From CAVTWH01 sp963850915 (GTDB lineage: Bacteria > Actinomycetota > Actinomycetes > Mycobacteriales > Micromonosporaceae): 64,000 nucleotides of DNA. The stretch's first letter is position 1. The number at the start of each line of letters is the position of its first letter. Below are positions 44,201 through 52,328 of the stretch, piece by piece. The stretch lies in NCBI GenBank assembly GCA_963850915.1, contig CAWKND010000005.1:1116001-1180000 (forward strand), in the 5' to 3' direction. The notes under the pieces were generated by a model that had not been told where the DNA came from, did no database searches, and saw only the letters and a program-made list of their open reading frames with translations. The position numbers were made by a program, and so were the translations under genes.

Positions 44201-45790
44201 GTGGCGGGCAAGCTCAACCTGGACCGCGCCCAGGTACGCCGGGCGCGGCAGTTGGCGCGGCGCGCGGGTGCGCCGGTGGTGGAGCTGGCCCGCAGCCATA
44301 CGACGGTGTCGGTGGAGCGGGCGCTGCTGCGGTTGGCCGGGGTTACCGGCGCCGACCACGACGGCATCCCGTGGGTGAACCGGCTGGTCGACGCGGTGGT
44401 TGCCGATGTCGGGCTGGGCCACGGCGTGGCGCTGCCGGTTTTCCATGCGCTGGCGGCCACCGGCGCGGCGGATCTGACCCTGCTGGCGCAGAAGGCGGCG
44501 GCCGGTTCGGTGCGCTTCGAGCTGCCGACGGGGGCTGCCCTGACCGCCGCGCGGCGGCGCGCCAAAACCGGTGTGGGCGCCGGGATCCGCCGCATCGACC
44601 GGCGCCGGACAGAGCGCGAGCGCCTGGTGCAGCGGCACGGTGACCCGAAGCAGCGGCCGTGGATCTACCTGATCGTGGCGACCGGCGACATCTACGAGGA
44701 CATCCCGCAGGCGCAGGCGGCTGCACGTGCGGGCGCGGACGTGATCGCGGTCATCCGTTCGACCGGACAGTCGCTGCTGGACTACGTACCCGAGGGAGCG
44801 ACCCGGGAGGGCTTCGCGGGTACGTACGCCACGCAGGAGAACTTCCGGCTGATGCGGGCCGCGCTGGACGAGTCCTCCAAGGAGCTGGGGCGCTACGTGC
44901 GGCTGACCAACTACGCGTCCGGGCTGTGCATGCCGGAGATCGCCACGCTGGCCGGGCTGGAGCGGCTGGACATGATGCTCAACGACTCCATGTACGGCAT
45001 CCTGTTCCGCGACATCAACCCGATCCGTACCTTCGTGGACCAGCGCTTCTCCCGGCAGATCCACGCCCGCGCCGGGATCATCATCAACACCGGTGAGGAC
45101 AACTACCTGACCACGGCGGACGCGGTCGAGGCGGCGCACACGGTGACGGTGTCGCAGCTGCTCAACGAGTACTTCGCGCACGAGGCGGGCCTGGCCGACT
45201 GGCAGCTCGGGCTGGGGCACGCGTTCGAGATCAACCCGGACCTGCCGGAGTCGTTCCGGCTGGAGTTGGCGCACGCCATGCTGGCCCGGGAGCTGTTCCC
45301 GGACGCGCCGCTGAAGTGGATGCCGCCGACCAAGCACATGACCGGGGACGTGTTCCGCGGCAACCTGCTGGACGGCTTCTTCAACCTGGTCGGCACACTG
45401 ACCGGGCAGGGCATCCTGCTGGTCGGGATGATGACCGAGGCGGTGGTCACGCCGTGGCTCTCCGACCGGGACATCGCGCTGCAGAACGTCCGGTACGTGC
45501 TGGGCGCGGCCGGTGGGCTGCACGAGGACTTCATACCCGCGCCGGGCGGCTTCATCCAACGCCGGGCCGCACAGGTCCTCGACGAGTCGGTGGCGCTGCT
45601 GCAGCGGATCGTGGACGACAAGTCGGCCGGGCCGCGGGCGCTCGGTGGCGGCCTCATGAACGCCATCGCCGACGGTACCTTCGGGATCATGAAGCGGCCG
45701 CCGGACCGGGGCAAGGGCCTGGCCGGCGTGGCCCGCCAGGAGCCCGGCTACTACAACCCGGCCACGGAGCTGCTGGAGGTGGCCCGATGA
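44201..45790 (+). CDS. kamD: D-lysine/beta-lysine 5,6-aminomutase alpha subunit
   Basis: Large catalytic (TIM-barrel) subunit of the adenosylcobalamin- and PLP-dependent 5,6-aminomutase, which turns beta-lysine into 3,5-diaminohexanoate. It has 529 residues, the usual length. Strongly family-like segments are RPWIYLIVATGDIYEDIPQA, STGQSLLDYVPEGATREGF, MMLNDSMYGILFRDINPIRT and KWMPPTKHMTGD. ATG/GTG choice: GTG 44201 follows GAGGAGGAACCACC. The stop overlaps the kamE start (ATGA). Confidence 0.93.
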   Translation: MAGKLNLDRAQVRRARQLARRAGAPVVELARSHTTVSVERALLRLAGVTGADHDGIPWVNRLVDAVVADVGLGHGVALPVFHALAATGAADLTLLAQKAAAGSVRFELPTGAALTAARRRAKTGVGAGIRRIDRRRTERERLVQRHGDPKQRPWIYLIVATGDIYEDIPQAQAAARAGADVIAVIRSTGQSLLDYVPEGATREGFAGTYATQENFRLMRAALDESSKELGRYVRLTNYASGLCMPEIATLAGLERLDMMLNDSMYGILFRDINPIRTFVDQRFSRQIHARAGIIINTGEDNYLTTADAVEAAHTVTVSQLLNEYFAHEAGLADWQLGLGHAFEINPDLPESFRLELAHAMLARELFPDAPLKWMPPTKHMTGDVFRGNLLDGFFNLVGTLTGQGILLVGMMTEAVVTPWLSDRDIALQNVRYVLGAAGGLHEDFIPAPGGFIQRRAAQVLDESVALLQRIVDDKSAGPRALGGGLMNAIADGTFGIMKRPPDRGKGLAGVARQEPGYYNPATELLEVAR

Positions 45791-46542
45791 GCGCCGGTAC
45801 GATCGTGCGGCCGTACGGGGACACCACCGGGGACGGCATGGTGCAGTTGAGTTTCACGCTGCCGGTACCCACCGACAAGCGCGCCGAGGGCGCGGCCCTG
45901 CAGTTGGCCGCCAAGATGGGCATGGACCCGGCCATGGTGGTACACGCGAAGCAGATGGGCGACGGGTACACCTTCTTCGTGGTCTACGGCCGGGTCCAGC
46001 ACCTGGTCGACCTTTCGCAGGTCGTAGTGGCCGAGCGGGACTTCCCGGTACTCGGCGCCAAGGAGATCAACGCGCTGGTCAAGTCGCGGCTGCGGCGCAA
46101 GCTGGTGGTGGTCGGCGCGTGCATCGGCACCGACGCGCACACGGTCGGCATCGACGCCATCCTCAACGTCAAGGGCATCGCCGGTGAGAAGGGCCTGGAG
46201 TACTACCGGGAACTGCGCGTGGTGAACCTCGGTGCGCAGGTGTCGGTACCGGACCTGGTGGAGGCGGCCCGGTCGGAGAAGGCGGACGCCGTACTCGTGT
46301 CGCAGGTGGTCACCCAGCGGGATGCGCACCTGCACAACACGCGGGAGATGTCGGCCGCGTTCCGGGAGGCGCTGCCCGCGCAGCGGCGCCCGCTGCTGGT
46401 GGTCGGCGGCCCGCGCTTCGACGAACTCATGGCGCAGGAGCTGGGCGTGGACCGGATCTTCGGGCGGGGTACCACGCCCCGGGAGGTGGCCAGCTACCTG
46501 GTCGACGCGGTGGTCCTCAACAGGCGGAGGGTGGCGGCATGA
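45787..46542 (+). CDS. kamE: D-lysine/beta-lysine 5,6-aminomutase beta subunit
   Basis: Cobalamin-binding partner of KamD, 251 residues. The B12 motif is IGTDAHTVGIDAIL with D116-x-H118-x-x-G121, so His118 is the lower axial ligand. The PLP Lys expected 11 residues further is Lys129 in NVKGIAG, the same spacing as in the clostridial enzyme (His133/Lys144, recalled). It contains a dimerisation domain at the N-terminus and a Rossmann-like cobalamin domain. Translation is coupled on both sides by ATGA overlaps. Confidence 0.93.
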   Translation: MSAGTIVRPYGDTTGDGMVQLSFTLPVPTDKRAEGAALQLAAKMGMDPAMVVHAKQMGDGYTFFVVYGRVQHLVDLSQVVVAERDFPVLGAKEINALVKSRLRRKLVVVGACIGTDAHTVGIDAILNVKGIAGEKGLEYYRELRVVNLGAQVSVPDLVEAARSEKADAVLVSQVVTQRDAHLHNTREMSAAFREALPAQRRPLLVVGGPRFDELMAQELGVDRIFGRGTTPREVASYLVDAVVLNRRRVAA

Positions 46543-46934
46543 CGGATGCACGGCTGGGCGTGACGGTCGTCCACCGGCGGTACGTGCCGTACGCGCACGC
46601 GCACTACGCGGGGAACCTGGTCGACGGGGCGTACGCGCTGGGGCTGTTCGGGGACGTGGCCACCGAGCTGTGTATCCGTACCGACGGCGACGAGGGGCTG
46701 TTCCGGGCGTACTCGCGGGTGGAGTTCCTGGCGCCGGTACGCGCCGGTGACGTACTGGAGATCAGCGCCGAGGTGACCCGGGTGGGTACCCGCAGCCGTA
46801 CCGTGGAGTTCTCCTGTTCCGTTGTGTGCCGTGGCCGGCCGGACCTGGGCGAATCGGCCGCCGAGGTACTCGACCCGCCGATCGTGGCGGTGGTCGCGAC
46901 CGGCACAGTGGTCGTTCCGGGGCCGGTGGCTTGA
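46539..46934 (+). CDS. kal: 3-aminobutyryl-CoA ammonia-lyase
   Basis: Hot-dog-fold lyase that removes ammonia from 3-aminobutyryl-CoA to give crotonyl-CoA. It has 131 residues. VVHRRYVPYAHAHYAGNLVDGAYAL resembles the Kal active-site helix, and FLAPVRAGDVLEISAEVTRVGTRSRTVEF is the hot-dog sheet. It overlaps kamE (ATGA) and the next gene (TTGA). Its presence argues that the pathway runs to CoA thioesters rather than to beta-lysine for a natural product. Confidence 0.85.
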   Translation: MTDARLGVTVVHRRYVPYAHAHYAGNLVDGAYALGLFGDVATELCIRTDGDEGLFRAYSRVEFLAPVRAGDVLEISAEVTRVGTRSRTVEFSCSVVCRGRPDLGESAAEVLDPPIVAVVATGTVVVPGPVA

Positions 46935-48262
46935 CGCGGGTCGCGTGCGCCGATGTCGGCTCCACCTTCACCAAGGTGGCCGTGGTCGACGTCGACTCGG
47001 GCGAGCTCGTGGCCAGCGCCGAGCACCCGACCACGGTCGGCACGGATGTGCTGCACGGGCTGGACGCCGCGGTGGCCGCGGCCGGCGGCACCGGCTGCCC
47101 GCTGCTGGTCTGCTCCAGCGCCGGTGGTGGGCTGCGGCTGGCCGTGGTCGGCTACGAGGAACTCGTCAGCGCCAAGGCCGCGCACCGGGTGGCGCTGACC
47201 GCGGGCGCGCGGGTGGTACAGGTGGCGGCCGGTCCACTCGACGGTGCCGGCGTACGGGCACTGCGGGCGGCCCGCCCGGACGTCGTACTGCTCGTCGGCG
47301 GTACCGACGGCGGCGACGCGGAAGTGTTGCGGCACAACGGTTCCCGGCTGGCTGCCACGCGGCTGCGGGTACCCGTCGTGGTCGCCGGGAATCTCGACGC
47401 CCGGGACGAGGTGGTCGCCGGCCTGGTAGCGCACGGGGTGCCGGTCGTGGCGACCGAGAACGTGCTGCCCCGCATCGGGGTACTCAACCCCGAACCGGCG
47501 CGGCTGGCGATCCGGGAGGTGTTCCTGCGGCACGTGATCGGCGGGAAGCGGCTGTCCCGGGGGAGCCGCTTCGCCGGCCTCGTGCGCGGCGCCACCCCGG
47601 ACGTGGTACTCACCGGGGTCGCCCTGCTCGCCGCCGAGGTCGACGGCGACCTGGCGGTACTCGACATCGGCGGGGCGACAACCGACGTGTACTCGGTACT
47701 CGCACCGGACGCGGAGCGGGAGACCGGCCCGCGCCGGGAGGTCGCCGGTACCCTCTGGCGCAGCCGCACGGTCGAGGGTGATCTGGGCATGCGGTGGAGC
47801 GCGCCAGGCACAGTCGCCGCCGGCCTCAGCGAGCACCTGCTCGGCGCGGCTGGCGAACCGGGACCGGCCGAGCTGAGCGCCGCGGCCGAGCAGCGGGCTG
47901 GCGACCCCGGGCTGACGGCGGGGGACGGCGCCGGCTGGGCGGTGGAGGAGCGGCTGGCGACCGTGGCCGCCACCGTGGCGCTGCGTAGACACGCCCGCAG
48001 CGGCGCCGACCTGCGCGACGTCCGCCTCGTCGTCGGGTCGGGTGGGGTACTGCGGCACGCGCCGGCCGGGCTGGCCGCGCGGGTACTGACCGGAGCGCTC
48101 GCCGATCACGCCGGTGGCTGGGCACTGCCCCGGGCGCCGGAGTACGCGGTGGACGTCGACTACGTACTCGCGCCGGCCGGTCTGCTGGCAGTCGAGTACC
48201 CCGCGGCGGCCAGTGCACTGCTCCGGAAACGGCTACGGAGGGTACAAGTGATCTCGCTTTAG
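46931..48262 (+). CDS. Aminomutase-associated reactivation ATPase (GlmL/MutL-like)
   Basis: An ASKHA-fold ATPase of 443 residues resembling MutL/GlmL, thought to repair or reload cobalamin in B12 mutases. N-terminal phosphate loop: CADVGSTFTKVAVVDVDSGE; second: AVLDIGGATTDVYSVLAPD; a third GSGGVLRHAP near the C-terminus. The start is TTG 46931, which overlaps the kal stop as TTGA; no ATG or GTG start fits better. It is the last gene of the kam operon. Confidence 0.82.
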   Translation: MTRVACADVGSTFTKVAVVDVDSGELVASAEHPTTVGTDVLHGLDAAVAAAGGTGCPLLVCSSAGGGLRLAVVGYEELVSAKAAHRVALTAGARVVQVAAGPLDGAGVRALRAARPDVVLLVGGTDGGDAEVLRHNGSRLAATRLRVPVVVAGNLDARDEVVAGLVAHGVPVVATENVLPRIGVLNPEPARLAIREVFLRHVIGGKRLSRGSRFAGLVRGATPDVVLTGVALLAAEVDGDLAVLDIGGATTDVYSVLAPDAERETGPRREVAGTLWRSRTVEGDLGMRWSAPGTVAAGLSEHLLGAAGEPGPAELSAAAEQRAGDPGLTAGDGAGWAVEERLATVAATVALRRHARSGADLRDVRLVVGSGGVLRHAPAGLAARVLTGALADHAGGWALPRAPEYAVDVDYVLAPAGLLAVEYPAAASALLRKRLRRVQVISL

Positions 48263-48722
48263 TGATTCCGGACAAGACACGCCAGGTCGACACGCCGGTT
48301 ACTTCGGTGTAGTTTCCGGGAACCCGTTGAAGCCTATGGCCCGCCGCGCGTACGGTCATCTGGTCCTTACTTAGGCAGGCGGTACGCGAGTTCGCACGTC
48401 TCACCAACCCAGCTGGCCGAGCGCCAGCCTCTGGCCGGAGCACTCCGCCAGGTCCAGCTGGTTCGGGGGTGGCGGGGGTGGTGACACAACCCGTGGGAGG
48501 CGTACAGACGAGCGACCGTCACCGGTGAAGCGGCAGGTGGCGAGGCGGGGCCAGTAGACAACGGCGCGGTACGGGCAGCCAGCCCGACCCACGCCGGTCC
48601 GAAGGTCCCGCCGGACCACTGCCACACCGGCCGGGAAGGGCCTGGGAGTTCGGGGCGTGGCGCAAGCCGCGCCCCGATTCCGTGCCCGGCAGACTGCGCC
48701 GGGGTACGCACGGGCAGCTCAC

Positions 48723-48746
48723 CCTCGATCGTCGGTAGGATCGAGG
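48723..48746 (+). promoter_or_regulatory. 8-bp inverted repeat with an internal TAGGAT
   Basis: CCTCGATC and GATCGAGG flank an 8-base loop. TAGGAT at 48736-48741 is in or beside the right arm and could be the lnt -10. This would leave a leader of about 85 bases. Confidence 0.4.
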
Positions 48747-48750
48747 CCCC

Positions 48751-48823
48751 GCAGCCCGTGACGAGCAGCCCTGACCAGCAGCCCGGGACGTGGCCAAGCC
48801 CGTGACCAGCAGCCCGTGACCAG
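48751..48823 (+). repeat. Degenerate tandem repeats upstream of lnt
   Basis: About five imperfect copies of CAGCCCGTGACCAG (13-16 bases each) fill the interval up to 11 bases before the lnt ATG. Confidence 0.7.
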
Positions 48824-48833
48824 TGAGGAACCG

Positions 48834-50440
48834 ATGATCGTCGCCGCGCCCGCCCAGCGCAGCACGCCCGAGGCGGTGCCCGCCCGGGTACGCCGCCCGG
48901 CCGCCCCCACACTCGCCCGGCTGGCCGGCGCGGTGGCCGCGGGCGCCGCCCTGTTCCTCGCCTTCCCGCCCTACGGCTGGTGGCCGCTCGCCCCGCTGGC
49001 GGTCGCCCTGTTCGCGGTGGTGTGCCACGGCCGCCGCCTGCGCGCCGGCTTCGGCCTGGGCTTCCTGGCCGGCCTGGTGTTCTTCGTCCCGCTGCTGAGC
49101 TGGACCGGGCTGAACGTCGGCGCGTTCCCGTGGCTGCTGCTCAGTACCCTGCAGGCCGCCTTCATCGGGCTGCTCGGGCTGGCCAGCGCCTGGGTGTCGC
49201 CGCTCGTCGACCGGTACCGGTGGAGCTGGCCGTTGGTCACCGGGCTGCTCTGGACGGCGCAGGAGGCGGCCCGCGACCGGCTGCCGTTCGGTGGTTTCCC
49301 GTGGGGCCGGTTGGCGTTCAGCCAGGGCGACTCGCCGGCGCTGCGGTTCGCGGCGCTGGGCGGTGCACCGCTGGTCACCTTCGCCGTCGGCCTGTCCGGT
49401 GGCCTGCTCGCGCTGGCGGGCTGGTGGCTGTGGCACGGCCCGTACCGGCGAGGTGGAGGCGCGGTCGGCGGGTGCCGGTACTGGCCGGTGCGGTGGCGGC
49501 GGTACTCGCGGTCGGGGTCAGTGCCGGTGGCTGGCTGGTACCCCTGCATGACCCGGCCGGCAAGAGCGTGACCGTCGCGATCGTGCAGGGCAACGTGCCG
49601 CGCCTGGGTCTGGACTTCAACGAGCAGCGCCGGAAGGTACTGGACAACCACGTGCAGGCCACGCTGGCGCTGGCCGCGAAGGTGACCGCCGGCACGGCCG
49701 CCCGACCCGACCTGGTGATCTGGCCGGAGAACTCCAGTGACATCGACCCGCTGGTCAGCGAGGACTCGGACGCGCAGGCGCTGATCAACCAGGCGGCCGA
49801 CGCGATCAACGCCCCGATCCTGGTCGGCGCCGTACTCGACGGCCCCGGCCCGACGCATGCGCGCAACGCCGCCATCCTGTGGCTGCCGCACACCGGCCCG
49901 GACATCGACCAGCTCTACGTCAAGCGGCACCCTGTCCCGTTCGCCGAGTACATGCCGCTGCGTTCGGTGGCGCGCCTGGTCACCGACAAGGTCGACCTGG
50001 TCCGGGTGGATTTCGTGGCCGGTGACTCGCCGGGCGTGGTGCGTACGAACTCCGGCATCCTCGGCGACGTCATCTGCTTCGAAGTGGCCTATGACGGGAT
50101 TGTCCGGGACACCGTCACCGGCGGAGCGCAGCTGCTGACCGTGCAGACAAACAACGCGACCTTCAACCGGGCCGAGGCCGAGCAGCAGCTGGCCATGGTG
50201 CGGCTGCGCGCGGTCGAGCACGGGCGCTCCGCGCTGATGGCTTCCACGGTCGGTGTTTCGGCGTTCGTCGATGCGCACGGTACCGTCAGCCAGGCGACCA
50301 GCTTCGACACTCCCAGCGTGATCCTGGCCCAGCTGCGGCTCAGCGATACACGTACCCTTGCCACAGACATCGGCGCCGGCAGTCGGAGTACGGTCTGGTC
50401 GGTCTGGCGGTGCTCGCCCTGCTCGGGGCGGCGCTCCTGA
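48834..50440 (+). pseudogene. lnt: Apolipoprotein N-acyltransferase Lnt, frameshifted
   Basis: Membrane enzyme that N-acylates lipoproteins. N-terminal half: several hydrophobic helices (ALFLAFPPYGWWPLAPLA, AGLVFFVPLLSWTGLNVGAFPW) and LPFGGFPWGRLAFSQGDSP. After a shift at about 49440-49465 the nitrilase domain continues in another frame: TVAIVQGNVPRLG, LVIWPENSSDIDPL (catalytic Glu), YVKRHPVPFAEYMPLR (Lys) and GDVICFEVAYDG (Cys). A second shift near 50380-50388 leads the last helix (YGLVGLAVLALLGAALL) into the frame of ppm with no stop between, so a corrected protein could be an Lnt-Ppm fusion. ATG 48834 follows GAGGAA. Confidence 0.9.
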
Positions 50441-50493
50441 GGTGGCGTCGCCGGCCGACCGAGCTGCAACGAAGTACTGGTACAGGAGGACAA

Positions 50494-51294
50494 GTGAGCG
50501 GGACCAGCGTGGCACCGGAGCAGCCCGGTTCGGGGTACCCGGGAGTCGGCCGTGTTCTCGTGGTCATTCCGACGTACAACGAGTCGGAGAACATCAAGAT
50601 GATCACCGGACGGGTCCGCGCGTCGGTACCGTCGGTGGAGATCTTGATCGCCGACGACAACAGCCCGGACGGAACGGGTGCCATCGCCGACGAGCTGGCC
50701 GCCGCGGACAGTCACATCCACGTCCTGCACCGCCCGGGCAAGCAGGGGCTGGGGGCCGCGTACGTGGCCGGCTTCGGCTGGGCCCGCGAACACGGGTACG
50801 ACGCCGTGGTGGAGATGGACGCCGACGGCTCGCACTCCCCGGAGCAGCTGCCCCGCCTGCTGGACGCGCTGAAGGATTCCGACGCCGTCCTCGGCTCGCG
50901 CTACGTGGAGGGCGGCAAGCTCGCCGTCAACTGGCCCAAGCGCCGGCTGGTGCTCTCCCGCGGCGGCAACGCCTACATCCAGTTCGGTCTGGGCATGCCG
51001 GTGAAGGACGCCACCGGCGGCTACCGCGCCTACCGGCTCCCGGTACTCGACAAGATCGACATCGACTCGGTCGCCTCGTCCGGCTACTGCTTCCAGGTGG
51101 AGCTGGTCTGGCGGGCCTACCAGAACGGCTTCCGGATCACCGAGGTGCCGATCACCTTCGCCGAGCGGGAGCACGGCACGAGCAAGATGAGCTCGTCGAT
51201 CGTGCGGGAGGCGTTCTGGCGGGTCACCGTCTGGGGAACGCAGGCGCGGCTGCGGGCGTTGCGCAAGGTGGTAGGTGGCGGTTCGCGCCGCTAG
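50494..51294 (+). CDS. ppm: Polyprenol monophosphomannose synthase
   Basis: GT-A glycosyltransferase that makes polyprenyl-phosphomannose from GDP-mannose for lipoglycans and protein mannosylation. It has 266 residues from GTG 50494, which follows ACAGGAGGACAA, a strong ribosome binding site. Motifs: LVVIPTYNESENI, IADDNSPDGTG, GLGAAYVAGFGWARE, metal-binding VEMDADGSHSPEQ, VLGSRYVEGG, and TFAEREHGTSKMSS. Upstream codons in the same frame join the lnt C-terminus, as in M. tuberculosis Ppm1 (Lnt-Ppm fused, from memory). Confidence 0.94.
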   Translation: MSGTSVAPEQPGSGYPGVGRVLVVIPTYNESENIKMITGRVRASVPSVEILIADDNSPDGTGAIADELAAADSHIHVLHRPGKQGLGAAYVAGFGWAREHGYDAVVEMDADGSHSPEQLPRLLDALKDSDAVLGSRYVEGGKLAVNWPKRRLVLSRGGNAYIQFGLGMPVKDATGGYRAYRLPVLDKIDIDSVASSGYCFQVELVWRAYQNGFRITEVPITFAEREHGTSKMSSSIVREAFWRVTVWGTQARLRALRKVVGGGSRR

Positions 51295-51323
51295 CGCGAC
51301 CCGGAGATCGGGGAGGGGTGCTC

Positions 51324-51824
51324 GTGCGGCAACGGCTGGGTTTCGTGGGCGTGGGTGCCCTGCTCCTGGTGATCGCCGAGATCGCGGTGTTCGTCCTGGT
51401 CGCTAAGGAGATCGGAACAATCTTCGCGGTACTCCTGGTGCTCGTGACGAGCGCGCTCGGCGCCTGGTTGCTGCGCCGCGAGGGGGTACGCGCCTGGCGG
51501 GCACTGCGCACCACGGCCGGCTCCGGCCAGCCGGTAGGCACCGGGGCCACCTCGGGACTGGTGGGGCTACTGGCAGCGCTGCTGCTGCTGGTACCCGGGT
51601 TCCTCACCGACCTGGCCGGCCTGGCGCTGTTGATCCCGCCGGTACGCCGGCTGGCCGGTGGGCAGGTCCAGCGCCTCGCCGAGGGACGGCTGTCCTCGGC
51701 CACCGCCGGCGACCTGTTCGGCCCGCGCCGGGTACGGGTGCGCCGCGGTACCCCCACCGCGCCCGGTACGCCGCCCGCGGAGTCGGACGAGGTCATCGAG
51801 GGCGAGATCATCGACCCGCGCTGA
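51324..51824 (+). CDS. fxsA: FxsA-family membrane protein
   Basis: A 166-residue membrane protein with about four short hydrophobic helices: VGVGALLLVIAEIAVFVLVA, IFAVLLVLVTSALGAWLLRRE, LVGLLAALLLLVPGFLTDLA and a fourth to ALLIPPV. PGFLTDLAGLALLIPPVR is the FxsA signature. Function unknown beyond F exclusion of T7 in E. coli. GTG 51324 has GGGAGGG six bases upstream; an earlier GTG at 51318 is inside that site. The last residues form a charged tail. It follows ppm by 29 bases. Confidence 0.88.
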   Translation: MRQRLGFVGVGALLLVIAEIAVFVLVAKEIGTIFAVLLVLVTSALGAWLLRREGVRAWRALRTTAGSGQPVGTGATSGLVGLLAALLLLVPGFLTDLAGLALLIPPVRRLAGGQVQRLAEGRLSSATAGDLFGPRRVRVRRGTPTAPGTPPAESDEVIEGEIIDPR

Positions 51825-51840
51825 GCCCACCCGTCACCGG

Positions 51841-51894
51841 CCACGACAGCTCACCGAGCCACGACAGCTCACCGGCAACGACAGCTCACCGGCC
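51841..51894. repeat. Three 18-bp tandem repeats
   Basis: Three adjacent 18-base units of CCACGACAGCTCACCGRS begin at 51841, 51859 and 51877 (the last starts AACG). They lie between fxsA and the terminator. Confidence 0.85.
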
Positions 51895-51908
51895 ACGGAC
51901 AGCCAAAA

Positions 51909-51935
51909 CCGCCCCCGGCGGAGTGCCGGGGGCGG
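51909..51935. terminator. Bidirectional terminator between fxsA and rbpA
   Basis: CCGCCCCCGGC and GCCGGGGGCGG form a perfect 11-bp stem around GGAGT. On the minus strand it is followed by TTTTGGC, so it can terminate rbpA; on the plus strand it can close fxsA. Confidence 0.85.
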
Positions 51936-51966
51936 GCGGGTTGTGGACGGTCAGCTGCTGGTCGGG

Positions 51967-52308
51967 TCAGACCCGGCCACGCCGGGCGCGGACCTCTTCC
52001 AGCCGTTCGTTGAGGATGTCCTCCAGCTCAGCGATGCTGCGCCGCTCCAGGAGCATGTCCCAGTGGGTACGCGGAGGCTTCGCCTTCTTCTGCTCCGGCT
52101 CGGTGGCGTCGACCAGTCGGGCCACCGTGCCATCGAACTTGCACTCCCAAGTGATCGGTACCTCGGCGTCGACGGCGAAGGGCACCTCAAACTGGTGGCC
52201 GCGGGCGCACAGGTACTCCCGGGTCTGCCGTGGGGCCAGTTCGGTGTTGCGGTCGGACTCGTAGCTGACGGCTCCGAGGCGGCTTCCGCGCAGCATGCGC
52301 TCGCCCAT
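51967..52308 (-). CDS. rbpA: RNA polymerase-binding protein RbpA
   Basis: Actinobacterial transcription factor that binds RNA polymerase and principal sigma factors and stabilises the open complex. It has 113 residues. The N-terminal tail GERMLRGSRLGAVSYESDRN, the core LAPRQTREYLCARGHQFEVPFA, WECKFDG (Cys pair) and the sigma-interacting C-terminal helix ELEDILNERLEEVRARRG are all present. ATG 52308 follows GGAGGAAAGCC. Confidence 0.97.
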   Translation of the reverse strand: MGERMLRGSRLGAVSYESDRNTELAPRQTREYLCARGHQFEVPFAVDAEVPITWECKFDGTVARLVDATEPEQKKAKPPRTHWDMLLERRSIAELEDILNERLEEVRARRGRV

Positions 52309-52328
52309 GTCGGCTTTCCTCCGGGTTG

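Larger units (their letters stand above)
48263..48833. other. Long non-coding interval between the kam operon and lnt
   Basis: About 570 bases with no convincing gene on either strand. It contains a CCTCGATC...GATCGAGG inverted repeat (48723-48746) around TAGGAT, and degenerate CAGCCCGTGACCAG repeats (48751-48823). I found no B12-riboswitch box and no tRNA. Confidence 0.6.
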
